64,000 bases of DNA from Dastarcus helophoroides (taxonomy: Eukaryota; Arthropoda; Insecta; Coleoptera; Bothrideridae). Within the stretch, counting starts at the first letter, position 1; each line of letters begins with the position of its first letter. Made by a program: the position numbers and the translations under genes. The stretch covers positions 21,668,868 to 21,732,867 of the forward strand of contig CM053334.1 in NCBI GenBank assembly GCA_028583605.1. Direction: 5' to 3'. The notes beneath the pieces are model-generated. The model was given only the letters and a program-made list of their open reading frames with translations. It had not been told where the DNA came from and did no database searches. Shown one piece after another: positions 1 through 12,320 of the stretch.

Positions 1-3000
1 CACCTCTTGAAAATTTCCACCTTTTTCAAAATTTGGGTTTAATTTCTGCTTTTTTGCCTTTCTTCGAAATTTAGACTTTTTGAAGATTTTGGTTAATTTT
101 TTCAATATTTTGACCTTCAAAATGAAAAAAGAATATTTAAAATAAAAATTTTTTTTCGGATATTTCTTTTACAATTTTGATTTTTGTTTCGAAATTCTGA
201 CTTTACAAATTGTGATTTTTTAAAAATCTGAACTTTTCCAAATCCAAATTCTTTTGAAAATTTCGACATTTCAAAGTTTGAATTTTTTTCTCAAAATTTT
301 TACTTTTTTTTTAATATATTCACTTTCAAAATTTGGACTATTTTCAAATTTTTGAAACTGCTAATCTCAGGTTTTTTTTTAAATTTGTCGTTTTTTTGAA
401 ATTTCGACTTTTTGAAATTTTTAAGTTTTCTTTCAAAATATAACCCCTTTTTCGAAATTCTGACTTTTTTAATTTCTGCTTTGTAGAAGATTTTGTCTTT
501 TTTCCAAATTTTGACTTTTTGAATATTTTGATTAATTATTTGATATTTTGACTCTTCGAAATCAAACAAAAAATTTTTCTTCAAAATATAAACTCTTGAA
601 AATTTCTGCCTTTTTCAAAATTTAGGTTTAGTTTCTACTTTCTAGAAGATTTTGTCTTTTTTCGAAATTTTGAATTTTGAAAGTTTTGGCTTTTTGAATA
701 TTTTAACTTTTCAAAATTAAAAAAGAATTTTTTTTGAAAATTTTGCCCTAAAAAGAATGACTTCTTTGAATTTACCTTCTTTTAGATTTTTTTTCATTTC
801 AACTCTTGAAAATCTCTACCTCTTTTAAAATTTGAGTTAATTTTCTAGTCTATAGAAGATTTTGTCATTTTTTCGAAATATTGACTTTTTCAAGGTTTTG
901 GTTAATATTTTGAGTCTCCAAAATCAAAAAAGAATTTTCTTGAAAATTTCGCTTTAAAAAAATGAATTTTTTGAATTCGCTTTTTTAAATTTTATTTTTT
1001 TTTTTTTCATTTCGACTCTTGAAAATGTTTACTCTTTTCAAAATTTAGGTTTAATTTTTGCTTTGTGGAAGATTTTTTGTTTTTTTTCTCCAATTTTTGA
1101 CTTTTTGAATGTTTTGGTTAATTTTTTGAATATTTCGACTCTTCACAATCAAAAAAGAATTTTTCTTCAAAATTTAAACTCTTGGATATTTCTGCCTTTT
1201 TTAAAATTTAGGTTTAATTTCTAGTTTCTAGAAGATTTCGTCGTTTTTCAAAATTTTGACTTTTTGAAAGTTTTGGTTTTTTTGAATATTTTGACTTTTT
1301 AAAACCAAAAAAGAATTTTTTTCAAAACTTTGTCTTAAAAGAATGAGCTCTTTGAATTTGCCTTTTTCTAAAATTTAGATTTTTTTTCATTTTAACTATT
1401 AAAGATCTCTACCTTTTTCAAAATTTGATTTAATTTTTTACTCTGTAGAAGATTTTGTCATTATTTTGAAATATTGACTTTTTGAAGGTTTTGGTTAATA
1501 TTTTGAGGCTTCAAATTCAAAAAAGAATTTTTTTTTGAAAATTTCGCGTTAAAAATTTAAATTTTTGTCTTTTTGAAGGTTTTGGTTAATATTTTGAATA
1601 TTTTGACTCTTCAAAATCAAAAGGGATATTTTTTGAAAATTTTGTCTTCAAAAAAATTAGCTTTTTGAATTCGACTTTTTCTAAAATTTACAGTTTTGTT
1701 TTTTGAAGGTTTTGGTTAATATTTTGAATATTTGGACTCTTCAAAATCAAAAAAGATTGTTTTTGAAAAATGTGCCTTCAAAAAAATTAGTTTTTTGAAT
1801 TCGACTTTTTCTAAAATTTAGATTTTTTTTTATTTCAACTCTTGCAAATTCCCACTTTTCAGAATTTCAAACTTTTTTGAAAATCGCGTTATTTTCAAGT
1901 ATTTTAATTTGAACTTGAAAATTTAACCTCAAGATCGATTTTGTTTGAACATTTTTAAAAAACCTATTTTTTAGGTGAATCGACTTAGAATTTTTTTTTA
2001 TTTTTCAAGATTTAGATTTTGTCTTTTAATTTTTTTGAAAATTTTTACTTTTTTCGGAGTTTTGACTTATTTTCAAACTTTTGACTTTTTTTGGAAATCA
2101 CCACCTATAATTTGCTGACAATTTTGACTCTTCAAGAAATATCGATTTTTTTCTGTCGTTGTGTTTTTTTGACTGCCTTAAAAAATCGATTTTTCTAAAT
2201 TTGAATTTATTTCAAAATTTCAACTCTTCTGAAAGTTCTATTTTTTAAAAATTACACCATTTTAAAGCGATTTTTTTCGCAAATTTCGTTTTTTTCAGAT
2301 CTTTAAAGAGTAAATCGAAATTTAAAAAAAAAAACCGCTTTAAAGAGAAGGAATTCTTTAAAAAGAGTCATCATGTTCCAAAAAATAGCGAAATCAAAAT
2401 CCAAAATTTTCAAAAAAATATCGATTCTGAAGAAAGTCAAAACTTAAAGAAAAAAATCATTGAATTCTTAAATAATGTCATGATTTAAAAAAAAAGTCGA
2501 TAATTTTAAAATAAGAGGAAATTCTCTAAAAATTCAAATTTTTTAAAAAGTTAACTCCTCGAAAATTTTGACAATTTTTTAAAACTTTTACTTTTCTGAA
2601 AAGTTTCGCTTTTTCTCAAATTTTGACCTCAAAACTCCGATTCTTGTTCAAAATATTTACTATTTTTGACCTCAAAACTCCGATTTTGTTCAAAATATTT
2701 ACTTTTTTAGAAATTTTAATTTTTTTTTGTAGCATTCGACTTTTTTCAAAATGTCAACATTCCTTGAAATTTTTTACTTTCATTTGGACTTAAATAAATT
2801 ATACTTCTTATTAAAAAGGTCAATTTAAAAAAAATTAAAGTTACAACTTTTTTAAAATTTTGTCTTTTTTCGAAAATTGTAACTTTTTCACTATTTCGAC
2901 TCATTTTCGAAATTTTAACTTTTTGTGAATTTGACCTTTTTGCAAAGTTTGTTTTTCTACTTAAAAGAATTAGACTCGTATTAGAGGCTTCGAGCATACA

Positions 3001-3320
3001 TTTCGACATCTCAAAATTTTAAGTTTCTCAAAATTTCGTTTTTCTCAAAATTTTGACTCATTTTAAAAATTTTTCGTCTATTTTCAACATTTGAATTTCT
3101 TCAAAATTGAATGTGCTTCCACTTTTTTGAAATGTCGTTTTTTGCAAGTTTCGATTTTTTTTAACTGAAAAATTCTTTCGTTTTTCAAAATTTAAGCTTC
3201 GTTCGAGTATTTAAATTTAAATTACTAAGAACTCAAAATTTATAAAATTTTGAAAACGCGAAACTGACTTCCCTTCCAAATTTTTACCTCAGAATTGAAA
3301 ATGAAAAGTCAGTTAGCTTT
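1..3320. repeat. Diverged AT-rich satellite, T-rich on plus strand
   Basis: This block has no credible gene. It consists of degenerate short units of the form TTTTGAAATTTTGACTTT, interspersed with longer copies such as 'gattttgtc ... gttttggttaat' that recur every few hundred bases. The plus strand is strongly T-rich. It should lie within the next intron of rabphilin, because the C2A exon at its right edge ends in a splice donor. Short open frames inside it are low-complexity Phe/Lys-rich translations. Confidence 0.8.
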
Positions 3321-3360
3321 AATTGGGATTTTGGAAATTATATGTCTTAGGAATCTTTAC

Positions 3361-3599
3361 CTTGTTGAGGTTTTAGTAGACGGTAGAATATTTAGCTTGC
3401 AGTAAGGATCGGATAGTCCATTGATGTCCATCGGAATCAAGTTCTTAGCCCTATATACAGTGCAGTGCAAAGTGCACGCCACCGGATCATACGTCAGCGA
3501 TAGGTCCATGGTGCCCATTGACAGATCCAACGGTTTGTGCTCATCAACGGGATTCTGTAGCAATCGAACCTCCCCTTTGATATTATTCTTAGGCAACAC
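3361..3599 (-). CDS. Rph: Rabphilin exon: start of first C2 domain (C2A), partial
   Basis: The minus-strand translation contains a C2 opening: 'GTMDLSLTYDPVACTLHCTV', then 'RAKNLIPMDINGLSDPYCKL' and NILPSTKTSTR. In the family, the NGLxDPY segment carries calcium-binding Asp residues, and this order matches rabphilin/Doc2 C2A. The exon ends in AG|GTAAAG, with the donor just below 3361. The rest of the C2 domain and C2B lie left of the window. The 5' boundary is unclear: an AG occurs next to base 3588, but without a good pyrimidine tract. Rabphilin tethers Rab3/Rab27-positive secretory vesicles and binds membranes through its C2 domains. This assignment is family knowledge applied to a clear match. 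Confidence 0.85.
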
Positions 3600-3605
3600 C
3601 CACCA

Positions 3606-3876
3606 CTCACCTTAAATATCCCACTATTTAGGCTGCTAGGTGCTCGGTGAAATTTTATCTTCAAGCTTGTGCTCTCCCCAGTTGAGTTCCGACGCTGATT
3701 TGCTCGCCATCGACTCCCTCCTGGATTCCTCCGAGCCATCCCAAGAGATTTCGGTGCGTACATCATTCTTGGAAGCCTTCCCAAGGCTTACTCTCCCCAG
3801 GATGTAGCCGAGCTGACTATCAATCTTAAAGATTCTGCTTCTTTGGCCATTTGTGACTCATTGGAACTAGTTTGTC
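3606..3876 (-). CDS. Rph: Probable rabphilin linker exon(s), frame interrupted
   Basis: Downstream of a good acceptor (TTCTAG, near 3877) the minus strand reads SSSNESQMAKEAESLRLIVS in one frame. It then reads 'KASKNDVRTEISWDGSEESR' and 'RESMASKSASELNWGEHKLE' in the next frame. That second frame is the same as the C2A exon frame, but TAG and TAA codons near 3610-3635 separate them. The composition (Ser/Glu-rich, polar) fits the disordered linker of rabphilin between zinc finger and C2A. Candidate donors are GTAAGC near 3798 and GTGAGT near 3613. Either short introns or single-base indels break the frame. I could not settle the exon structure. Confidence 0.45.
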
Positions 3877-4439
3877 TGCTAGAATTGAAATGTAAATTTT
3901 CGAAAAGGTTTTTATGATGTCTCACCTGTACGATGACATAGCGTAGGAACTCGCATCTGAATTATGACACGCAATATCTGGAAATGAATATATCGACTTT
4001 TACTGGTTTTAAATGAAATACTTTTGTTCGGCGTGTACGACGTTTGAAGATAAAAGCATTGATGACCCATTACGAGACATCTAAATTATGCATTTTCAGG
4101 GATATAGTATCGGTTTTCCGTTGTTTATAATTCAGGTGGGAAAGTTTTCATAACTAATCGATGGGGCGCGTGTTTTATGCAGTTTCTAATGCAAGCTAGA
4201 TTAGATAGCGCCTTTTTAGAGAATCATTGGCACAGATAGATTTTTTCGATGGGGGAAATTTAATATAGTTAAATTAATAATAGAGCTTAAACTGGAGAAC
4301 TCGAGACATTTTGATTTTCTCTCGACATTTTCATAGATCATTCCTTTATAAACTTCGATTGTTTTCCCAATTTTTGATTAAATATCGAAATGTCGACTTT
4401 TTCAAAAAATTTGAATCTATGGAAACTTCGAATTTAATT
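3877..4439. other. Rph: Rabphilin intron, single-copy AT-rich sequence
   Basis: This stretch contains no open frame, repeat or RNA gene that I can support. It is ordinary intronic sequence before the satellite begins. Confidence 0.5.
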
Positions 4440-7400
4440 TCGATCTTAATATTTCGGAAAAATCTGTAAAAATCTTAATTTTAAAATAGAAATTGTTAGG
4501 AAAAAAGGCTAAATTAAATTTTGAAAGTAAAAACATATTTTATAAAAAAAATTGCGGTTTAAATCTTTGAAACAAGAAGTCGACACTTGGAGTCAAAATT
4601 TCCCATAATTTCAATTCCTTATTTAATTATTGACGTATTGAGATTTAAAGGAATTTCCAAAAAGAGACGTAGAGGAATTTTGAAATGAAAGATTGGAGAA
4701 AACAATCTAAATTTCATGCACAAAAAAACAAAAATTGTTAAATTTTGAGATGAACATTTCCAAGAAAATTCAAGTTTGGGAAAAAATGAAGAAATTTTGA
4801 AAAAACGACAAATTTTCGTAAAAAAGCAAATTTTGAGTTGAACATCAAAATTTTGAGAAACAATTCGAAATTATCAACGGAAAGTCAAGATTTTAAGAAA
4901 AAAAATCGAATTCTGGAAATACGATCAAAATTTTGGAAAAAAAGGTGGGATTTTGAGAAAAAATTGAAATTTTGAGAAAAAATTCAAATTTCGAAAAATG
5001 ATCATTTCCAAAAGAGTCTAATTTTACGAAAAAACTAAAAATTCGAATAGAAGACGAATTTTAGAAGAACCCTAAGGTTCCGGAAAAGGCCAAATTTAGG
5101 AAAAAAATGAAGATATTTTGAAAAATGACACATTTTGAAAGAAAGCCGAAATTTTCAGTTAAACGTCATAATTTTGACATTTCCAATAGAACTTCAAATT
5201 TCGTAAAGCAAAGTGGAATTTAGAGAATGCTATCGACATTTTGAAAAAAAAAACGAAATTCTGAGATAGCTATTTTCAAAAAAAAAAAAACGTCAAAAAT
5301 TCGAAAAGGGACGAATTTTGGGAAAATCTAATATTTTCAAATTTTAGAAAAAAAATGAGAAATTCTAAGGAAATTAAAAGAAAAGCAAAATTTTTAGTGA
5401 AATGTTAACACTGACCAAAAAAACCGAAATTTCCGATATTACCTTAAACAAGAAAAAAAGTAGAATTTTGGAATTAAGGTCAAAATTTTGAGAACCAGAC
5501 AAATTTTGAGAAAAATCGAACTTTCGAGAAAATCATTTTCAAAAAAGCGAATTTTAAAAAAACTCGAAATTTCTAGGAACACCCAAAATAAAAAAATTTT
5601 GAAAAAGAAGGAATTTTGAAATAAAGGCAAATTTTGGGAATACGATTGAAATTTTATAAAAAGGCGAATTTTGGAAAAACCCGAAATTTCTAGGAAATTC
5701 AGAAATTTTGAAAAAGGGGGAATTTTGAGAATAAATTGAAATTTCGAGAAATGATCATTTCCAAAAAAAGTCTAATTTTACAGAAAAGGTAATATTTCGA
5801 AAAGAAGACGAATTTTGAAAGAACCCTAAGGTTCCAGAAAAGGCCAAATTTTGGGAAAAAATGAAGATTGTTTGAAAAATGACAGATTTTGAAAGAAAGA
5901 CGAAATTTTCGCTCAAACGTCGTAATTTTGACATTTCCAATAGAACTTCAAATTTCGTAAGGCAAAGTAGAATTTTAAGAATGCCGTCGAAATTTTGAAA
6001 AAAAACGAAATTTTGAGATAGCTATTTTCAACAAAAAAATGTCAAAAATTCGAAAAGGGACGAACTTGGGGAAAATCTTATATATTTTCAAAAAAATCAA
6101 ATTTTAGAAAAAAAATGAGAAATTCTAAGTAAATTGAAAGAAAAGCAAAATTTTCGGTGAAATGTTAACACTTTGACAAAAAAAAAACCCTAAATTTCTG
6201 ATGTTACCTTAAACGAGAAAAAAAGTAAAATTTTGTAATCATGGTCGAAATTTTGAGAACCAGACAAATTTTGAGAAAAATCGAACTTTCGAGAAAATCA
6301 TTTCCAAAAAAGCGAATTTTGAAAAAACCCGAAATTTCTAGGAAGACCCAAAATAAAAAAAATTTGAAAAAGAAGGAATTTTGAAATAAAGGTGGCATGA
6401 GTAAAACGACAACATTTTGAAAAGGAAAGTTGAATTTTGGGAATACGATTGAAATTTTATGAAAAGGCGAATTTTGGAAAAACCCGAAATTTCTAGGAAA
6501 TGAAGAAATTTTGAAAATGGGAGAATTTTGAGAATAAATTGAAATTTCGAAAAATGATCATTTCCAAAAAAAGTCTAATTTTACGAAAAAGGTAATATTT
6601 CGAAAAGAAGACGAATTTTGGAAGAACCCTAAGGTTCCAGAAAGGCCAAATTTTGGGAAAAAATGAAGATATTTTGAAAAATGACAGATTTTGAACGAAA
6701 GGCGAAATTTTCAATTAAACGTCATAATTTTGACAAGGAGTCGAACATTTCCAATAGAACTTTAAATTTCGTAAAGCAACGTAGAATTTTGAGAATGCCG
6801 TCGAAATTTTGAAAAAAAAACGAAATTCTGAGATAGCTATTTTCAAAAAAGTCTAGTTTCAGAAAAGTCTTATTTTTAAGAAAAAGTTAAAAATTCGAAA
6901 AGAAGACGAATTCAGGAAAAATCCCAAGGTTCCAGAAAAGGCCAAATTTACGGAAAAAAAATGAAGATATTTTGAAAAATGACAGATTTTGAAAGAAAGA
7001 CGAAATTTTCATTCAAACGTCATAATTTTGACATTTCCAATAGAACTTTAAATTTCGTAAGGCCGTCGAAATTTAAAAAAAAACGAAATTCTGAGATAGC
7101 TATTTTCAAAAGAAAAACGTCAAAAATTCGAAAAGGGACGAATTTTGGGAAAATCTAATATTTTCAAAAAAGTCAAATTTTAGAAAATAAAAAGAGAAAT
7201 TCTAAGGAAATTGAAAGAAAAGCAACATTTTCAGTGAAATGTTAACACTTTGACAAAAATACCCGAAATTTCCGATATTACCTTAAACGAGAAAAAAAGT
7301 AAAATTTTGGAAACATGGTCGAAATTTTGAGAACCAGACAAATATTGAGAAAAATCAAACTTTCGAGAAAATCATTTTCAAAAAGGTTGAATTTTACGAG

Positions 7401-7440
7401 AAATGTCAAAAATTCGAAAAAATGCGACTTTTGGAAAAAC
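4440..7440. repeat. A-rich satellite with ~765-bp higher-order unit
   Basis: The plus strand is A-rich with degenerate units such as 'gaaattttgagaaaa'. Longer units repeat. The phrase 'gaaccctaaggttcc' occurs near 5066, 5820 and 6624, with a similar phrase near 6925. The stretch beginning near 5439 recurs near 6204 (765 bp later). Translations of these copies are near-identical Phe-rich peptides, which explains several open frames without invoking genes. The block sits in the rabphilin intron between the zinc-finger exons and the linker. Confidence 0.8.
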
Positions 7441-9042
7441 CCGAAATTTCTAGGAAAACCCAAACAGAAGAAATTTCGAAAAAGAAGGAATTTTTAAATA
7501 AAGGCGAAATGAGTAAAACGACAACATTTTGAGAAAGAAAGTTGAATTTTGAGAATAACATTGAAATTTTGAAAAAAAGGCGAATTTTGGAGAAACCCGA
7601 AATTTCCAGGAAACCCTAAAATGAAGAAATTTTGAAAAATGAGGAATTTTAAAATAAAGGCGAAATGAGTAAAACGACATTTTGAGAAAGAAAGTTGAAT
7701 TTTGGGAATACCATTGAAATATTGAAAAAATGCGAATTTTGGAGAAATTCGAAATTTCTAGGAAAACCCAAAATGAAGAAATTTTGAAAAAGAAGGAATT
7801 TTAAAATAAAGGAGAAATGAGTAAAACGACAACATTTTGGGAAAGAAAGTTAAATTTGGGGAATACGATTGAAATATTGAAAAAACGAATTTTGAGAATA
7901 AATCGAAATTTCAAGAAAAAAACCTTTATCAAAAAAGTCGAATTTGGGGGAAAATATTAAATCTTAGAAATAAAAATTGTGAAAAAAGCCGGACTTCCCA
8001 CGAGAATACCAAATTTAAAAATAGACGAGCTCTTTCAGAAAAGGTCAACTTTTGAGAGGTTTTAATGTACCTTTGAATCAACATCAAAATTTTTGAGAAA
8101 AAACATTCAAATTTCAATAAAAAGGCGATCTTCAAGCAAAACCTCAAAATTTGGAGGAAATTAAAAAAAAAGAACTTTGAAAGCCCCAATTTCGAGAAAA
8201 GCACGAACTTTCAAGAAAATCATTTTCAAAAAAGCGAATTTTGAAAAAAACCCGAAATTTCTAGGAAAACCCAAAATAAAGAAATTTTGAAATAAAGGCG
8301 ACATGAGTTAAAACGACAACATTTTGAAAAATAAAGTTGAATTTTGGGAATACGATTGAAATTTTATAAAAATGTGAATTTTGGAAAAACCCGAAATTTC
8401 TAGGAAATGAAGAAATTTTTAAAAAGGGGGAATTTTGAAATAAAGGCGAAATGAGTAAAACGACAACATTCGGGAAAAGAAAATTGAATTTTGGGAATAC
8501 CGATCGAAAATTTGAAAAAAGGCGAATTTTGGAAAAACACGAAATTTCTAGGAAACCCCATAATGAAGAAATTTTGAAAAGGGAATAATTTTGAAATAAA
8601 GGCGAAATGAATAAAACGACAACATTCGGGAAAGAAAGTTGAATTTTGGGAATACGATCGAAAATGTGAGAAAATGCGAATTTTGGAAAAACCCGAAATT
8701 TCTAGGAAACCCCAAAATGAGGAAATTTTGAAAAAGAAGGAATTTTGAAATAAAGGCGAAATGAGTAAAACGACAACATTTTGGGAAAGAAAGTTGAATT
8801 TTGGGAATACGATCGAAAATTTGAAAAAAGGCGAATCTTGGAAAAACCCGAAATTTCTAGGAAACCCCAACATGAGGAAAATTTGAAAAAGAAGGAATTT
8901 TGAAATAAAGGCGAAATGAATAAAAAGACAACATTTAGGGAAAAAAAGTTGAATTTTGGGAATACGATTGAAATTTTGAAAAAGGGCGAATTTTGAGAAT
9001 AAATCGAAATTTCAAGAAAAAAAGTTCTCTCGGTTAGTATAC
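7440..9042. repeat. ~155-bp satellite array
   Basis: The marker 'cccgaaatttctaggaaaaccc' recurs near 7438, 7600, 7745, 8249, 8388, 8535, 8693 and 8847, mostly 145-162 bp apart. Each unit also carries 'gaaggaattttgaaataaag', 'gcgaaatgagtaaaacgac' and 'gttgaattttgggaatacga'. The same units occur in reverse orientation at 13350-13660 and 19572-20060. Open frames up to 157 codons on the minus strand are translations of this array and repeat the same peptide. Confidence 0.88.
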
Positions 9043-9415
9043 TGTAACGCAATGTAAATAGATGGAATAGAATTTAGAATAGAATTGTATAATTTAGTAA
9101 ATAAAAAAAGTTTCTAGAAGGATCTGATAAGGGGAAAGCGGCGGCGATAACGAAACAAATGGCAGATAAGCGTTCCAGAAATTTCGGCAAACGATAAGCT
9201 TTATTCTGCCGAAAAGTTCTAGAAGCCGGGGGCCAAAACTATAAAAGGCGGTCAGCTTTCCCTCGAGTCAGTCAGAGTCAGTGTAATTAGTGAGTTAGTA
9301 GAAGTTAATAATAAGTGAGTTAAAATGTTCAATTGTGGTCATCCAAGTTGAGTTCAGTAATAAAGTGGGTATTATTCGATAGGTGTAATCAATTCGAACC
9401 GATAAACCCGTAACA
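9043..9415 (+). mobile_element. Solo LTR of the Ty3/gypsy-type family
   Basis: This 373-bp sequence begins TGTAACGCAATG and ends CCCGTAACA. It is closely similar along its whole length to the LTRs at 13664 and 19195. It is flanked by ATAC on both sides (9039-9042 and 9416-9419), a 4-bp target-site duplication. A solo LTR of this kind normally arises by recombination between the two LTRs of a full element. It keeps the TATA box (CTATAAAAGG), the heat-shock-element core GTTCCAGAAATTTCG and the GATA motifs. It lies in a rabphilin intron in the antisense direction. Confidence 0.95.
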
Positions 9416-10019
9416 ATACATATATTTTCCATTCACCGCATGACTAGGGGGCAACTGCCCCCCCCCCTCACAATACCATTTCTTCAAGTTTTTTCCAATA
9501 TTTCGACTTTTAACTGATTTTTTTCAAAGTTTTGAATTTTTTTCGCAATTTCCAATTTTATCGAAATTTTTTTCCCAAAATTTCAACTTTTTTTCGAAAT
9601 TGCACTAAAATTTGTTTTTTCAAAATTCTCCTATTTTATGTTTGCGTAATTCTCGAATAATTTTGAATTTAAACATGAGAATTCTAAACATTTTTTCTTG
9701 CACAAGTATTTTTCGAATTTCTTCATCTCGTAATTCTGATAATTTCTGATTTAAAAATGGGTCTTTTTGATAGAAATTACTAATTTTTTTCAAATTATTT
9801 TGATAAATTTCGTTTTTTTTTATTTTCCGTTTTAGTCTTGAAACTTCGAGTTTGGACAGAAAAATTTCTTCTCGTAGAAATATTTTTCGAAATTTCGACG
9901 TTACTTAATCTCGTAAGTCTGATAATTTCCGGTTTAACCTCAATTCGTGTAATTTATGAGGATTTTTGATACTTGTCTCGAGAAGTGTGAATTGAATTTT
10001 AAATAAAGTTGAAAAAAAA
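9416..10019. repeat. T-rich diverged satellite tail in rabphilin intron
   Basis: Starts with the TSD copy and a C9 run (near 9461), then degenerate TTTCGAAATTTT-type sequence. No gene is seen. Confidence 0.6.
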
Positions 10020-10289
10020 TTAATTTTCTACAAACCACTCTTTATAAAATTGCTGAGATTGTTTCAATATTGTGATTGCATGGAGACGCTTGTGGCCCAA
10101 AAAACTGAATGTTATACTCGTGACTAAGTAAAATGTTTTACTAATCCTAACAAAACAAAAATTGTTGGCCACCCAAAATGTTTTATTAAAAACTAATCTC
10201 CTTTTGTGAACATTAACTAGAAAACAAATTAGGGCCCAAAATCGTATCCCTGAGGATCCCCAGCAAAATAAAATATAGCAAACGTTCAT
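10020..10289 (-). pseudogene. Possible relic of a non-LTR reverse transcriptase
   Basis: The minus strand has an 89-codon open frame. In a neighbouring frame near 10225-10260 it reads GILRDTILGPNLFSS, which resembles the GxPQGxxLGPxLF motif of non-LTR reverse transcriptases. Nothing else recognisable surrounds it, so this is only a weak call. It may be chance. Confidence 0.22.
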
Positions 10290-10320
10290 TGAACATTAAA
10301 CAGAAAGCGGAAAATCATAC

Positions 10321-10572
10321 CATGACTACTCTCAGTGCTTGAATGTCTCCTATGCAATTTGCTCCTGATTTTCCATTCCTCATCCGAGCTACTATCATCA
10401 TCTCTGAAACCTTTCCCATTTCTAGACAGTCGACTACTCCGGCTGCGATTAAAGGGGTTAATATCCATTGGTAAGATATACTTTGGGAAGGCTTTTGAAA
10501 AACCAGGCACCAGATTTCTTCCAAATTTCCCTAGTTTCGGCACATATCATACACAACCAATGCTCCTTCGAA
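10321..10572 (-). CDS. Rph: Rabphilin exon 4: end of FYVE-like zinc finger and linker
   Basis: The minus strand encodes [20 protein letters not shown], then [10 protein letters not shown], which is the fourth CxxC pair and the conserved GAWFFK motif of the rabphilin Rab-effector domain. It continues [20 protein letters not shown] and a Ser/Asp-rich tail ending STESSHG. The donor is CATG|GTATGA at 10320. The probable acceptor is TTCCAG, just above 10572. A single-base frame break lies at CCCAAAG (10491-10497), exactly inside the motif: WFFKxxPK is in one frame and YILP in the next. The domain binds GTP-loaded Rab3/Rab27 on secretory vesicles. Confidence 0.9.
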
Positions 10573-10625
10573 CTGGAACATATTACGTTGACCGCCACAT
10601 CCTCTTTAATGAACAGAATACGAAC

Positions 10626-10810
10626 CAAGCGTTTTTCCCCGCGTAAGAATCTATGGCGCACTTGTGGCACACCAATCTTCTACAGTCCATACAGACGACC
10701 TTCTGGGCGCCCAACAGCCCGAAGCCATCGCCGCATAAAAGACACTGATTGGCGTTTTTACCTAGGGCATTTCGTCGCATGGTTTCCAGCCGCTCGACCA
10801 GCCGACCAAC
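10626..10810 (-). CDS. Rph: Rabphilin exon 3: Rab-binding helix and zinc finger
   Basis: The acceptor TTTTCAG precedes [15 protein letters not shown]. The zinc finger follows with CLLC, CMDC and CHKC pairs ([16 protein letters not shown], then [18 protein letters not shown]). The order helix then FYVE-related finger is that of rabphilin and related Rab effectors. The exon joins the previous one in phase 0 (...EQER|VGRLV...). The 3' boundary is uncertain. I place the donor at GTTCGT (10625), which gives a 53-bp intron to the next exon and 17 residues between the third and fourth CxxC pairs. Confidence 0.9.
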
Positions 10811-11026
10811 CTGAAAACAATCCACTTGAAATCGATATTCTCTGTATCTGCGCTAATGTCATCCATTGGCTTTTCCTTTACCAGTTGCTTCTACAAATTC
10901 AGGTTTTAAGTTGCCGATTGTTAGGATTGGTAATCTCTTCGAGAAAATGCGGAAGAAGCCACTGGTGAAGAAGAAGCCAATAAAAATTGAACCACTTGAA
11001 TTCGTTGTGAATAAAAAAAAGTGTAC

Positions 11027-11171
11027 CCGCTCTTGTTCGGTTAAATCCAGCTCTTCGGCCCTTTTGATGACTTCGACGATTGCGGCTTGCTCATCAGGAT
11101 CCAAGGGTTTATTTACGGACGAATTGTGGTACCCCAACGAGCCTGTTTTTACGCTCCATCCGGTTTTTAAT
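11027..11171 (-). CDS. Rph: Rabphilin exon 2: N-terminal part of Rab-binding domain
   Basis: Between the acceptor TTTTCTTCTAG and the donor CGG|GTACAC the minus strand encodes LKTGWSVKTGSLGYHNSSVN, then 'KPLDPDEQAAIVEVIKRAEE' and LDLTEQER. This acidic helix leads into the VGRLVERL helix of the next exon. It joins exon 1 in phase (GCT AA|A TTA gives A-K-L). An ATG-initiated frame extending upstream to 11266 reads through the acceptor and is intronic, because the true start exon is recognisable at 28943. Confidence 0.92.
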
Positions 11172-12320
11172 CTAGAAGAAAATGTAATGATTGGTTTCTG
11201 AAACTCTAGTGGTTTTTTTAGCAGAACTTTTGTATGAAGTTTTTCAAATAAGGATTCTGGAGGCATTCAAACGGCTACATTAGTTTACGACATTATTGGC
11301 GATGGCCATAGTTTTCTATATGGACTAATAGGTGGCGGTAGTGTGAGAGTCACGCTTGACGTTCGTTGATTATTTAGTACTTACTTGTTGGAACATTTGT
11401 TAGCATTCGAGTTGAATATACCAAACTGACGAAATCTAACAAGATCGAAACGGGTCTTTGGTTTCTTATATACACACGATCAAAGCAACGAATTTGAACA
11501 AAACATCATTCTGCACGAACTCTTTAAAGCTTGTGCATAGCTGATTAGGTTAGCTTTATTACGTTAATCCAAATTAATTTTCTAAATAAGAGAGTTTGTT
11601 GGTTCTTAATAAAGTTAGAGACAAATTAAAAAAACATCAAAGCAAAACCAATAAATTGATCTGTCACTAAGACAATTTAAAAAAAATTTCTTTGGATTTT
11701 GAAAAGTTTTCCGTCAAGTTACTTTTTAATTTCACAGGCGAAATAGCTAATTATTAATAAATGAATAATTTTCTGATCTACGCAACAGTGCGTCACTCAA
11801 AATAAATTTAAGTGGTTGTAAACATCAAGCTGGAAATTGAATTGTTTTGGCAATTAAAATCATCCTGAAAAGAACCCTTCGCGAAATTAAATTTTCCTTG
11901 CAAATGAGATGGGGTCCGATATAATTAACCTTCTAATAAAAGATACAACATCAGAGCAAATCATGTTATTGCTAAGTTAGTAAACATGATTATCTGATAT
12001 AAACAACTTGCATTAGCATTATGATAAAAATTTCCAATGGGAAAATGTTATTTGTGTCGCCATATGGTGGTATTATGTATCCGAGATAACTTTTGAAAAC
12101 AGTAGGCCCGAAAAAAAGCGACTGACTTAAATTTTGGTTGACTGAAACTAATCAAAAGTGTTCCAACAGCAAAAGAGACAAATTATGCCATTAATGCTCT
12201 TTTTGAGTATAAATTACAAATTTAAACTCGTCAATTCGAAAAGTTCCCAGAATTCCTACATTAGAAAGTTAAATGAAAACATTTAAGACGTTGAAATTTC
12301 AAAAGAAATTGATATTTTTT
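11172..12320. other. Rph: Rabphilin intron 1, single-copy portion
   Basis: AT-rich sequence with no convincing open frame or RNA gene. Nothing beyond ordinary intron is seen. Confidence 0.5.

Noticed and set aside
8400..8873. 157-codon Phe-rich frame, minus strand
   Set aside because: Repeated peptide encoded by the ~155-bp satellite; the same peptide appears in every array copy and orientation.
4440..9042. CRISPR-like regular spacing of repeats
   Set aside because: Eukaryotic satellite: repeats are degenerate, spacers are not unique and no cas genes exist.
10468..11201. Plus-strand open frames over 100 codons opposite rabphilin exons
   Set aside because: Antisense shadows of conserved rabphilin coding sequence.
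11172..11266. Extended rabphilin N-terminus beginning at ATG 11266
   Set aside because: It reads through a strong acceptor (TTTTCTTCTAG); the true first exon at 28867-28943 joins exon 2 in frame.
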